From positions 372,001 through 436,000 of the forward strand of contig JBANDB010000008.1 in assembly GCA_037576215.1 (NCBI GenBank): a stretch of 64,000 nucleotides of DNA. Reading direction: 5' to 3'. Positions 12,366 to 22,940 of this stretch are shown here, in pieces; the stretch's first letter is position 1, and each line of letters begins with the position of its first letter. Origin of the DNA: Armillaria gallica (lineage: Eukaryota; Basidiomycota; Agaricomycetes; Agaricales; Physalacriaceae). The translations under genes and the position numbers were made by a program. The notes beneath the pieces are model-generated. The model had not been told where the DNA came from. It saw nothing but the letters and a program-made list of their open reading frames with translations, and made no database searches.

Positions 12366-13278
12366 ATGCTCCTGGACGAGTATCCCTCCCCACCAGATAA
12401 CGCCTCTCTCCTTAACTTTTTCGTATCTCCTGAAGAAGTGGCAGACTTCAATGCTGAAACCGACAGCCTGCTGCCTCCCCCTAATGAAGACCCTCTGCTC
12501 CCCTGTTATGCCGACGTTCTAGCAGAAGAAGCTGTTGAAGAAGAGCGCCTAATGCAAACCATCCAGGTATGTTCTGCCCAGCTATATGGACGTTAATCAG
12601 TTCTAGAATGTTGAACAGGAGTTCTGCGCACGGACCATCACACACACCATTCTAAACTCCCTGCCCTCTGGTGAAATTTATGTTGTTCCCATGGTTGAAC
12701 CAGAGGATGAAAACACGATGGATCCACCTGAACCAGACGACACTGAAGTCCGTTGGCTGAATATTGTTCCAGTGCGAGAACGCTGGGGCGCAATCCAATA
12801 TCCTTTCGTCGTCTCCACTGACCTCAACAAAAACCTATATCTTGGATGCCGAATATATCACCCTTGGTATGGTGATGGTCAAATCACAGAGCTACCATAT
12901 GTCACGGCAAAATATATCGTCTTCAATGGACAGTTTGTGACCTTTGGATATCGTGCAGGGCCATACCACGCCACCTTCATATCCCATCACAGCATGTTCA
13001 CCCGACCCCCACCACCACCAGCGCCAGCCAGTGCCGCAGCCACACACACCTGGTGGAGGGTGTTGAGAAGCTATCTCCGCCCCACTTCGCACGCGGAGCA
13101 TGAAGCTGAAGCGCCAAAGGAGTTGGAACTGCTACCCATAAACAGGGAAATGGTCAGGCGAGCAGAAATGGAACCATTCTCATCTATTATCTATTCATAC
13201 ACATACTCTTCTCAAATGCCCGAAATCTCCCCATCCTCTCAAGAGCACAGTGTCTCTCCACATTTCATTTTAATGTAA
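12366..13278 (+). CDS. Extra ORF after integrase, two exons
   Basis: Exon 1 starts at ATG 12366 and exon 2 runs in another frame to TAA at 13276-13278. A putative intron from GTATGT at 12567 to CAG at 12618 (52 bp, TTAAT branch-like site) joins them in frame; an alternative acceptor TAG at 12606 also keeps frame. The predicted protein is acidic at the N terminus (DEYPSPPDN, EEAVEEERL). Its centre holds a compact Trp/Tyr/Gly-rich segment (YHPWYGDGQITELPY). A proline run and a Ser-rich tail end it. I do not recognise the family. It is inside the element, on the same strand, with no stop after splicing. An intron here implies a spliced subgenomic mRNA distinct from the genomic RNA. Confidence 0.5.
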
Positions 13279-13388
13279 AATTACGTACACAAATTTTCAT
13301 TCCTTCCATTTAAAGACCTTAAATTAATTACAGGACCATTGAACAATGGGATAACCGGGGACGGTTATATTTCTTCGTTCCCCGCGGA

Positions 13389-13971
13389 TGTCAGGCCGAT
13401 ATCAGACCGGTAGGAAACCGGCAGAGTAGAAGCCGTGCCCCGTCATTCCACGTGGCAACACGTCATCTAATCAGTACACGTGGCGACACATCATTGACAC
13501 GTAGTTGGAATTACAGTATATAAACCCCCACGAGAAATGAAAAGTCAGCTTTTACCCACCTACAGATTATATCAAATATTACTTGAGTACCTCTGAATAT
13601 CCATTCAGACATCTCACGTGAGTCACAATTGAGTCACTCACACGCAACATATCAACCAGAACCATCTTATCGACGCCATCACTGCCGAGAACGGCCATCA
13701 GCCTCATATCAATTCACACCTTCACGCCATCACATCACCCCATTGAGCTTCGAAATAGACGCTCGATCACATTCTATCGCATCAACGCAACTACTATCTA
13801 CTCTGAGCTTCGACTTACGAGCTCCATACTTCCAGCAAACTACCAAACTCGTCTCACCCACGTAAAGCTTTAGCCAAACCATAGCATTCGTGCTCTCCCC
13901 CATCGAACTAACGTCAACGCACAGAACAACATCTGTGCACGGAATTCATCTAACCCCGACTTCCGCTGACA
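13389..13971 (+). repeat. 3' LTR (583 bp)
   Basis: It matches the 5' LTR over its full length with nine transitions. The flanking CCTG at 13972-13975 is the right half of the target duplication. The region just before it (13340-13388) is GC-rich but lacks the classic long purine run, so the polypurine tract is not obvious. Confidence 0.95.
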
Positions 13972-14100
13972 CCTGCAGGCAAGGGAAGACGTCCCTTGAT
14001 AAGTTTGCGAGCCTCGTTGTTCGATTGTCTGCCGCCTCCGAATGACCGTCAGCCCAATCCGACATCTCTGTCCTGCCGTCCGCTTTTCTTTGGTACGTTA
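13972..14100. other. Right flank of the retrotransposon, no gene seen
   Basis: A short stretch between the target duplication and the duplicated block. No coding motif is recognised. Confidence 0.4.
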
Positions 14101-14104
14101 TCTT

Positions 14105-14885
14105 TTTTTCCTAAAGAAGTGTTGCTGACTGAAGTCGAGACACAACGGCAGTTTGGGCTGACTTTTCCACAAGGAGGCAAAGCTGACACCCTTGATGGAA
14201 GATCCTGACACTGAGGTGGATCGAATCTCCGAGGACTTCAGAGCTCTGCAACGCGAAGCTCAACTCGAAAAGTATCAGGTGGAATCGGTTCCCATTCGTT
14301 GAAGGATGAGGAAGCTGAGTGCCGTCAGGTGTCGACGGTGTCTTGTTCATCGACGACGGAACTGTCGCAGTCACTGTAAACATCGGCTGTCAGATAGCGG
14401 AAGACAGGACAAGGAGAGATAGCTACCATGATTGCTTTCCAAACACGAACAGGTGTGCTTGCCGATCAACTTCGCGTAGCTGGACGAGCCTCCCAAAGTG
14501 CCCTATTTCTTCTGTTCTTATCTCACAGCTGCACAGATCATGTACAGACTGTAGAGGGGCAACCTCACTATTATCGATATCGCTGACAGTGGATGGTGGA
14601 TAAATCCAGCAGATACGTAGAGTTTGTGGTCCAGCTAGAGTATGGCAAGAGAGCGAGCAAGCTAACACTGCCGAGATTATCGTGCTATTGAGCATAGGAG
14701 TTGAACCCCTCTTCGCACATATTGCTGGATTTATGACTGCCTACGATGGCCCCCAGTGATGACTTTGAGTGACTGTCGTGCCATACAGGGTGTATTTTCT
14801 GGCTGATGAGCGTCGTTGCATGACCGAACACTGCAGGCGCTTGGAGGAATATGGGCATGTCCGGCTGTTGTTAATGCTCAAAGGG
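14105..14885. repeat. Diverged duplicated block, copy A
   Basis: Aligns colinearly with 19238-20045. Shared landmarks are GCTGACTGAAG near the start, TTTGGGCTGAC, TCTTGTTCATCGACGA, GAGCTA[CT]CATGATTG and GTGTCCGGC/GTATGTCCAGC near the end. On the plus strand both copies keep the pattern VLFID-G-VAVT then RTRR-SYHDC, suggesting an old coding region. Frames are broken in both copies. The family is not recognised; a dead transposon or a duplicated gene remnant are both possible. Confidence 0.55.
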
Positions 14886-15099
14886 AAACCTTCCATTATC
14901 CGATGTCGATGTATCTGCATGAGGAAGAGTCCTTCAGTAAGCTTTAATCCCAACATGGACAGTCTGACCTTGGTACGTGAATTCGAATGTGATGAACGGA
15001 TGCTTGAGGTCTCCTTGAATGTGTTTCGCCATGCTTATATCGGAGAATTAAGCATAGGGGGAGAGCTTGGACGGTGACGGAGGATCGTAGGCAGTGTCA

Positions 15100-15200
15100 C
15101 AGAAAAATCCGGGTCGAGATACTAGACGTATCCTGTCGGCGACGGTGAGTCCGAGAACATACATCAAAAGGAAATTAACACACGTGGGGCTGAGGAAGAG
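15100..15200. repeat. Dispersed repeat fragment, related to 30693-30790
   Basis: Both places contain CAGAAAAA..CC, then TATCCTGT[CT]GGC[GA]ACG[GA]TGAGTCC and, after a variable segment, a run ending in AACACACG. Several differences are CG versus TG or CA. It is probably a fragment of one old repeat family. Confidence 0.45.
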
Positions 15201-15299
15201 ATAGCATCAAACTTAACCAACTCCAGTATAAAAAGGTTACTGTGATTGCACAGTAGTGTGCGTTGGCACTATAAAAGCCTTGTAATCACGAATTGACAA

Positions 15300-18200
15300 G
15301 CTGATCCTCTCGTGGCTGTTGCGATAGTATCAGCTGCGATGCGTGTTCGTCGGAGGAATATTTCTTGCTTGTTGAACTGTCAGAACTATCGTCGCAGAGT
15401 TTCAGAAATATGTTTCGGGTCAAGCGACACGTCAGAGGTACTGTTCATGAGGTTGGAGGGAAAAGACGCGTCGTTGTTTGTATCACTTTGGCCAATGTCG
15501 GTTACTAGTATACGGGCCGACTTCCGCCGCGACATATGGTCGGCGGGATGACCGCGGTTGATTTTCTATCACTGTTGACCATCATTGTCATGCTGCCACT
15601 GAACCTCATGTTCTAAATTAAGTCAATCTACCCACTATCCCGTGTTATCTTTATTCGTCGCGCTCTTTCCAACAGTTCCCTATCTGCTACGGCTTACGCT
15701 GGCAGCCTAGGATGTACTTGTAGGACGGGAACCTCCCTGGGAAAGGCATCCCAGGCCTGTGTGAACAATGCCACCTGTTAAACCTGCATCAAAATACTCT
15801 GGAAACGCATGCGGCTCACATTTCTGTAGACTTAATTCTAATACTTATGGGTGTAACAGCATGTAAAACTCGGATAGGCAAGTCATCTTTCTTTGGTAGC
15901 ATATTCGCAGGTTGTATGATTTTCTATAGAGATATACATGTCAGCATCAGTTCAACAGTTGCTGCTATAGATACGGGATAAGATCTGAGGAGTGAGTTCG
16001 GAATAGGCCTAGGACGAGGTGGTTCAACGGGCCTCGGACATTTTTTGGTGCTTAACACGAGCATAGAACTCTCGAAGTCTTTCTTCCATTGCCAGGGTGG
16101 CGAACTTGGTGAGATGCGCTGAGAGAAAGAGGGCGATATGGCCGGCTGAACCGATCCTTCAACAGCTTCGCTTTCGTGTGGCCGCGGTCTAGTTCGGTCC
16201 AAGTGACATATCTAATTCGACGACCTCAAAATATGATATACTTATCATACACAGAGGTAAAGAAGCGTTGTGGAGGGGAAACTGATTGATAATAGAGACC
16301 GAAAAGATCCCACTACCGCACGTCGTCGTCGTCGTCGAAGAGGTGCAGCACTCGGAGCGATCGGGCCGGTGTGGCAGCATTGTCCGTGGATTGGTGGCAT
16401 GACGCCGAGTTTTTGCAACTGTTGCAAAATCAACCGCGGTCATCCCGCGGACCATAGCGACATCAAATGGCGGCTAACTTGATGATTGGAAACCACCACG
16501 ACTCTCCTATTTTCTTTCTACTCTTTTCTTGCTTCATGTGTACACACTCACGTTGCAGCTTAGACACGAAGCTTGACTAGTGACTAGTGAACATTTGAAT
16601 GGTGTTACATTGATCCATCTGAGTCATCCGAGTCATCCGAGGCATACCAGAAAAATTGAGACCTCATTGACACCCACACGTGTGCTTTCTCGCTGAGTTG
16701 TGAACGAAGAAAGGACTAATTCTATGGATCTCTAAGCCGTAAGAAGTCGCGTTGATCTCAGCCATGCATATTTCAGGCAAGAGGAATAAACAAACAAACG
16801 GTTGTCGTTGAAGCATGCGGAACTAATAACTTTCGATGCCGTGTCCCTTGAATTGGAACCAAGGAAAGGATCTGGTTGTTTCCTTCTAACATTCACTCCG
16901 TATGTATCGGATAATCTAATGACATGCTTTCCTGCACTTAATTCTGTCGCTATAAATGTGCTGTACGTAGTCGGAGATGAGTCCACCGAAGTCGGCATTA
17001 ATGTCGCACACATCAAGGAAATATCTGATACCCAAAGACGTCATAAGCGTCAAGGATAGGGATAGAATATAAAGCGATGAAAGTGACGTACTCGACATGA
17101 AGAGACAAGGCCAAAGACGTGTATCGTTCCTTTGGAAGTTAGGAGGCCGTAGCATTATGCTCTCGATGCCGATGCCAACTCCATTGGCAACCGTAGCCTC
17201 AACACTGAGCTCAAACAGAAAACGGTGCAAATTGTGACAGAAAACTCGAGATTTTGGAAAGAGATTTCATCTGAGATATTGCGATTTTCCGAGAGTGGAG
17301 TGAGTGCAGACAGTTTGCACCCTCAGTCCAGAGATCATACAAGTATCATTAGCTAGGACAGGGTCAATCGAAAGTGTAGTAGGGCTGTAACAATACTGTA
17401 CGTCCTCTATCATTTTTCATTAGCAAGTCGCACTGTAAAGTTCCACGTCAGCGAGAAACCGAAAAGGAGGATCAAGGACACTCACGATCTAATTTCCAAG
17501 GACAAGTCAAACGAAGCTTTTCGATAAGGACCAGGTAGGACTAGCGATGCGGTTCAGCATGAAAACGATAACTAAGAGACGGACATACCTCTGCTATGCT
17601 GTGCCGGCTGTCCGACATTTCATTCTGCTTCCATTCACATTCTGGGTCGCTCTGCAAGGCCGGCGCGCGCAGGTCATCAACGATAGCTTGCGAACAACGT
17701 CAACTACCAGAACACGATTGGCGAGGAGAAGGTACTCACATGCAAGATATATATTCTGCTTTCAAAATTCTTCTCCAACAACGCCCGTAACCCCTGCTTC
17801 CCAGCGGTAAAGTGCTCCTGGTAACGTTCCATCGCGCTGGCCGTGTCTTCCGTAAAGGTCGACAAGCATCTCTTTGTCGTCATCGTTCACCGGGAACACC
17901 TAGAACGTTAAATTCGCTTTGATACGGGCTGGACATCTTCAGGCGTGATACCGAGAGGATCCAGATGTCGACTCAAACATGGGCGAGCCTTGGAAGTATG
18001 CATAGACTTTGTAAAAGCGGTTGAGTTGATGGAAAGCGACGGGGAACGGGGCGGTGATTTTGCCGGCAGTGTTGATCTCGACCGAGAGCGCCTGCACCAC
18101 GATCTATGACAGTGATGAATTGGCCTTCTTTCGCAAAAGAGACGACTAGAAATAGCTAGGAAGTCGGAGTGGAAGGCGAAGTCGAGGACACGTAAGATGG

Positions 18201-19237
18201 TACCAGATCCCTAGACCTACTAAGCTGCGGGAATGCCAGTCACGACTGCGAGGTCAATTTGCGAAAGGAAGAGGCTGACATGATGCAAAGCGGGATGAAG
18301 ACGCGGCGCTCATGGAATAAGGGCCGGCCAGGAAGGACGAGGAGTATAAACTGCGAGGTGACATGAGAGTAAAAGGAAGGGGTTTGAAAATCGGATACGT
18401 TGTCTTTGTTTGGAGATGCCGGCTTGCCGAACCGCTGTATGCCTGACGTCACTGTCGCGGACAACTGCCCTCGGCTAAATTTATTTTCAATCTCCCGCCG
18501 TAGAATTAACTCGGGACATGCGGACCTTCGCCCCCAAGTCCTCCCTCGAGGGTCACAGAAACATAGCCTATCTCGGAACCTGCAGTTTGCCAAAGACGGG
18601 ACCTCGTCATCGTCGGCCCGGTCATCTCCTCCATGCATGTCTTGCCCGCTCCTACCCCTGTTGGCGAACCTGACGAGCAGGTCTTGCTCGAGGTCCTGGA
18701 GACCAGTCATCATGATAGTATCTGATGCAATTAGTGATCACCTAGAGAACGCCGAATATTTTAGAGTGAGTTCTACTCAGTCCAAAGTACGTTTATTGAT
18801 CATTTACGAAGGTCTCAGTTGGTTACGATTCACTAGCGTTGGCCCTGGCAGACCTGGTAGCTGACAGCAGAACAGTCGACGCGATCTTGGGGTTTCTTCC
18901 TTCCATGTCGCTCAACGATTTATCCTCCAGTCGAGGAACTTGATCAAAAATCAAGGAGTTTGGGTCTCGTCTTGGCCTCATCAAACTGCCCGGTGCTGTT
19001 CGCCTACTCTGGGACTTCAGGCCACAACTTAGTGCAGACGACTCGGCTATGGACTACGCGTTCTCCAAGCTATCTGAGCGTCTCTGCACAACCTGCCATC
19101 GCAATCAGGTGACGTTGAGCAGTATTGGTATCGTCAAATCTGTGATCGAGTACTATGCTGATGCTAGAATTCGGAAGGACATGGAGCCCTGGGAGCGACG
19201 ACTCCACGTTCACCTCTCCTTGGCACATTGTCCTCGT
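15300..19237. other. Gene-poor stretch with decayed sequence
   Basis: No gene can be assigned. Frames are short on both strands. The segment 15360-15550 shares a diverged translated pattern (SSD-S then DASLF) with 36230-36420. A GC-rich motif lies at 15536-15565 and, inverted, at 16426-16454. A short GTC microsatellite is at about 16320-16336 and a GAGTCATCC doublet at about 16620-16640. Minus-strand splice-like fragments at 17750-18120 and opposing frames at 18240-18864 look partly coding, but neither could be tied to a family. Confidence 0.45.
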
Positions 19238-20045
19238 ATGCTAAAGATGTGTCGCTGACTGAAGCTACGACACGACAATGATTTGGGCTGACCATCTCTG
19301 CAAGGAAACGAAGATGTTGAGATGGTTACGCCCTTCATGAAGGATTCCGACATCCAGGCTGATCGAATCTCCAAGGACTTCGGAACTCTGCAATGCGATG
19401 CTTGACACGAAAAAGATGAGGAGAAATCGGTGCCCCTTCATTGAAGGCCGAGTTAGCTGGGTACCGTCAAGTGTCGATGCCAACATCATAGGCGCCTGTG
19501 TCTTGTTCATCGACGAAGGGAATGTTGCAGTCACTGACAACGTTGGCTATCAGATAATGGAAGAGAGAACAAGGAGACAGAGCTATCATGATTGTTCTCC
19601 AAGCAAGAGCAGGCGTGCTTGCCGATCGAGTTGGCGTACCCAGACAAGCCTCACAGAGTGCTCCATTTCTTCCGCTCCTATCTCACCGCAGATCATGTAA
19701 GAACTGTGAAGTGGATCGAGTTTACTATCATCGATGTTGCTGGTGTTGGTGTTGGTGATAGATCGTGGATGACTCTAGAGGAAATGTGGAGATGGTGGAC
19801 TACCTGTAGTATAGCGAGCAAGAACACAAGCTACCGACGCCAAGATTATCGCAATTTAGAGCATTGGAGTACCAAGCCTCATCGCATGTAGAGCCAAATT
19901 TTCTGACTGCATACGACGCAGCCAGTGATGAGTTTGGGCGAATGGTGTGTATAGGATGATTTATCCGGGGAAATAGTGGCGTCGCATGAACAACATCTCG
20001 CGCGCGGAAGAGTGTGGCCGTATGTCCAGCTTTGCTAACGCCGTA
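19238..20045. repeat. Diverged duplicated block, copy B
   Basis: Second copy of the block at 14105-14885, in direct orientation about 5.1 kb downstream. The plus-strand frame at 19398-19700 keeps the same VLFIDEG-VAVT and RTRR-SYHDC pattern as copy A at 14319-14603. Many small indels separate the copies, so the duplication is old. Confidence 0.55.
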
Positions 20046-20724
20046 AATTCTCCCGCCCAGTTCCCGGACGTGGATCCCTCAGGGTCAAGCCATCTAGTAT
20101 CCAACGTACCACATATTTATACCGATGGCGCACCAGTAAAGAATAAAGAAAATGTAAACCACCTGACCTTCATCGAAGGTTCGGCGCAAGAATGCTCAAG
20201 AAGACCTGTTTAAACATAATTCTTCATGCTGAAACCAGAGAATTAAGCCGAGCTTTCGTTATTTTTCTGTAGTTATCGCTCTCACACTCTCCCCAGATAG
20301 AGTGTTACGTCTCGTACATCTGGAGTTGCCATTTAAAATACAACTCCCATCAGCTTTCTGCTTCAACAATGACACGAATCGACTCTCATGTGCCTATCAC
20401 ACAATATAGACATATGCAGCCACGTCCGGGAAAGAACAAGCGTGTCGAACTATCACTACGAAAAACAGCCCTTGACTCTCTAAGATTCCCTCCGTCATTA
20501 CAACAACCGATCCCCATTCCGACTCTGCTACAAGCACGCAGACTTCAAGATTAAACCCTCGTCGTCGACGTAGACATACAGCTCCTATAGCAATGTCTCA
20601 ACCTTCGCACGCATCATGTATCTCACCAACGATGGATCCCGACAATCACGCTGCCTCAGACAGCAGTCGGTTCCCTTCTGGTATCTGAAATGATGCTACT
20701 GATGGCTCTGCTGGAGAACATACA

Positions 20725-22940
20725 ATGGAATACGGACTTCGTCCTCGTTACACAAGGGGCTACCTATGGCAGGATCCTGATTCTCTCCACCGGGACACAC
20801 CAATGACAACTGCTACCTGGACAGAAACTTTACTTCCAATGCCGCAGCCACCCCATAACGAATTGAACAATCATGTTGCCCTTGACACAATCAAATCACA
20901 TCCTACACTTTTTCACATCATCACTCCTATCAATATCACGCGCTTTCGAGAACTTCTAGACTCCCATCCGAATCAGGAGCTTGTGTCTTCCGTTTGCGTG
21001 GGCTTAGAGACCGGTTTCTGGCCATGGGCTGATACCAACAACCCAGGGTATCCTACCACCAATGACAACTCCTTTCGTCCTCTCAGAGATCAATCTCACG
21101 CGGATTTCGTCAGATCACAGAGAGACACTGAAATAGACCTCGGGCGTTTCTCTCATTCTTTCGGATCAGATCTACTGCCTGGCATGCATTCTGTACCAAT
21201 CGGCGTTGTCCCCAAACCACATTCAACAAAGCTTCGCTTGATTGTCGATCATTCCGCTGGAGATTTCTCACCAAATTCTATGATTCTGAAACACGAGGGA
21301 CATGTTCATCTTGATACTCTCAAGCATCTTGGGAGAGCTTTGATTCATGCACGGCGCAAACATGGCAGGGATGTCAAACTCGTCCTTTTCAAGTCTGATG
21401 TGTCACAGGCTTACCGTCGACTTCCTATGCATGTCCTCTGGCAAATACGTCAAGTCGTTACCATCGAAAATCAACATCACGTTGATCGCTGCAACAACTT
21501 TGGTAACCGGGGGGCTGGCCGTTAGTGATTTACAGGGCCTGGCTTTGAGGGCTTGGGCTTGGCTTGAGTCGGGCCGGGCTTTCAAAATCGCAAGCCCGAG
21601 CCCTGAGCCAAAGCCCTACCAGGCTCGGGTCTGGCTCGGGCTCAAGCCAGGGCTTGTAGATATGTTTGAAAACATAGATTTGAGAGAGATATGTAAGCAT
21701 TAATACATGTTTTACGAGCTGTGAAGCTTACTAGATGATCTGAATAGAGCTTAAGGCTGTAATCTCCTTTGATTATGACTAGTGGATGAGTATCAAGGTG
21801 AATTCTGACATTAGAATTGATAGAATACTACCTTGGACAGCCACATACTTGTGAGCTCAAAGCCCTGGCTCGAAGCCCGGGGCTTGGGCTTTCTCGAGTC
21901 GAAGCCTGAGCCCGAGCCCTGATGAAGCCCTACTGTCGGGCCTGGCTTTTTAGGGCTTGGCTTGGCCTGGCTTGGCCTGGCTTTCGGGCTTGGGCCAAGC
22001 CTTGTAAATCGCTAGCCAGTGGCCGTATTTGGTGCACCTTCTTTGGCCTTGTACTATGGATCGCCACATTTGTCAAGTTGCTCACCGATATCTTTGGCTA
22101 TGTCGACAATAGTTTTTCATGGGAATTTGCTGATCGAGAAACTTGGTATGGTCCTTACCAGAAATATCTCCCAGCGAAGCAGACTGCACTTCTTACCTTG
22201 TTTGACAAACTTGGAGTGCCACACGAAGAAGGAAAGCAGCTGCATGGTTGTATTCTCACTATCATCAGATTCGATGTCGACCCAAACACGATGACTATCA
22301 CCATGCCTATCACCTCCTGACTAGAACTCATCTCAGCAATGCGGAATTTTGCAGTTGTCGGATCGCACCACTCATTACAAGACTTTGAAAGCTTAGGTGG
22401 CTGGTGCAACTGGTCTTTCAATGCATACCCTTTACTCCGACCTGGTTTATCTACTCTTTATGCAAAGAAGCATGCCAGCCATTTCAACTCATTTGGATTA
22501 GCAAAGCTTTATACCGTGAGCTCCTTTGGATGGCTGAACATCTTGAACACATGCCAGGCATTCTCTTCTTAGATTCACTTGAGTGGGGTCCTCACCTCGC
22601 AGATATCTTGGTACAAACCGACGCCTCCTCTAAGGGTCTCGGTATTTGGATTCCGCAGTTTGCCACTGGGTTCTATTCACACTTTACGATGCCATCAGAA
22701 GAAGGAATATTTTTCAGTGAAGCGCTAGCCATCGTCTCCGCACTTCTGATGACACTACTTTTATCTTCCAAACCTCGTCGTATTCTCATCTACACCGACA
22801 ACACAAACACAGTTGACATTTTCAACTCCTTACATGCCAAACCCTTCTATAATTTGCTCCTCATCACAGCTGTGGATGCATTGATTACCTACAAAGCTCA
22901 ACTTAGCCAAAGTGGGCCATTGCGAGCACGGCAGGTATGA
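20725..22940 (+). pseudogene. Broken RT/RNase H of a tyrosine-recombinase-type retroelement
   Basis: The translation matches, segment by segment, the RT/RNase H frame at 32699-34576. Shared landmarks are FWPWADT, FGSDLLPGM, VPKPHS, LVLFKSDVSQAYR, then after the insertion LFDKLGVPHEE and the RNase H pattern TDNTNTVDIF. The frame stops at 21525 where a MITE is inserted, resumes at about 22020, and shifts frame at least twice with a TGA at 22318-22320. The catalytic YVDD is changed to YVDN (near 22100). No recombinase frame follows, so this is a truncated dead copy. The leader at 20369-20720 has no clear Gag. Confidence 0.8.
21523..22019. mobile_element. hAT-like MITE nested in the RT remnant
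   Basis: The insertion splits the RT reading frame at a site still aligned on both sides with the intact copy at 33.5 kb. TGGCCGT is duplicated at 21516-21522 and 22020-22026; an eighth base may have diverged. The ends are inverted repeats: TAGTGATTTACAGGGC on the left and, read in reverse, TAGCGATTTACAAGGC on the right. Two GC-rich arms of repeated GGGCTT/AAGCCC units flank an AT-rich centre (about 21660-21850). There is no coding capacity. Target duplications of 7-8 bp suggest a non-autonomous hAT element. The exact right end is uncertain by about 5 bp. Confidence 0.7.

Larger units (their letters stand above)
506..13971 (+). mobile_element. Ty3/gypsy LTR retrotransposon, complete but mutated
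   Basis: Two 583-bp LTRs (506-1088 and 13389-13971) begin TGTCAG and end CTGACA. They are flanked by the 4-bp direct repeat CCTG (502-505 and 13972-13975). Internal order is gag, aspartic protease, a large unassigned region, reverse transcriptase, RNase H, integrase, then an extra ORF; RT-RH-IN order defines Ty3/gypsy. Gag through the unassigned region lies in one frame (1267-8373) and pol in the next (to 12163). In-frame stops sit at 1453, 3514, 4495, 5887, 6079, 8699, 9413 (all TGA) and 10778 (TAG). The LTRs differ at 9 of 583 sites, so insertion is fairly recent. At 13.5 kb the element is long for this superfamily because of the extra coding regions. It should be unable to transpose on its own. 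Confidence 0.95.

Noticed and set aside
13340..13388. Polypurine tract before the 3' LTR
   Set aside because: No continuous purine run abuts the LTR; only scattered GGGGA-like groups.
18240..18864. Opposing frames of 157 and 154 codons
   Set aside because: They overlap antisense to each other with no motif, so neither can be preferred.
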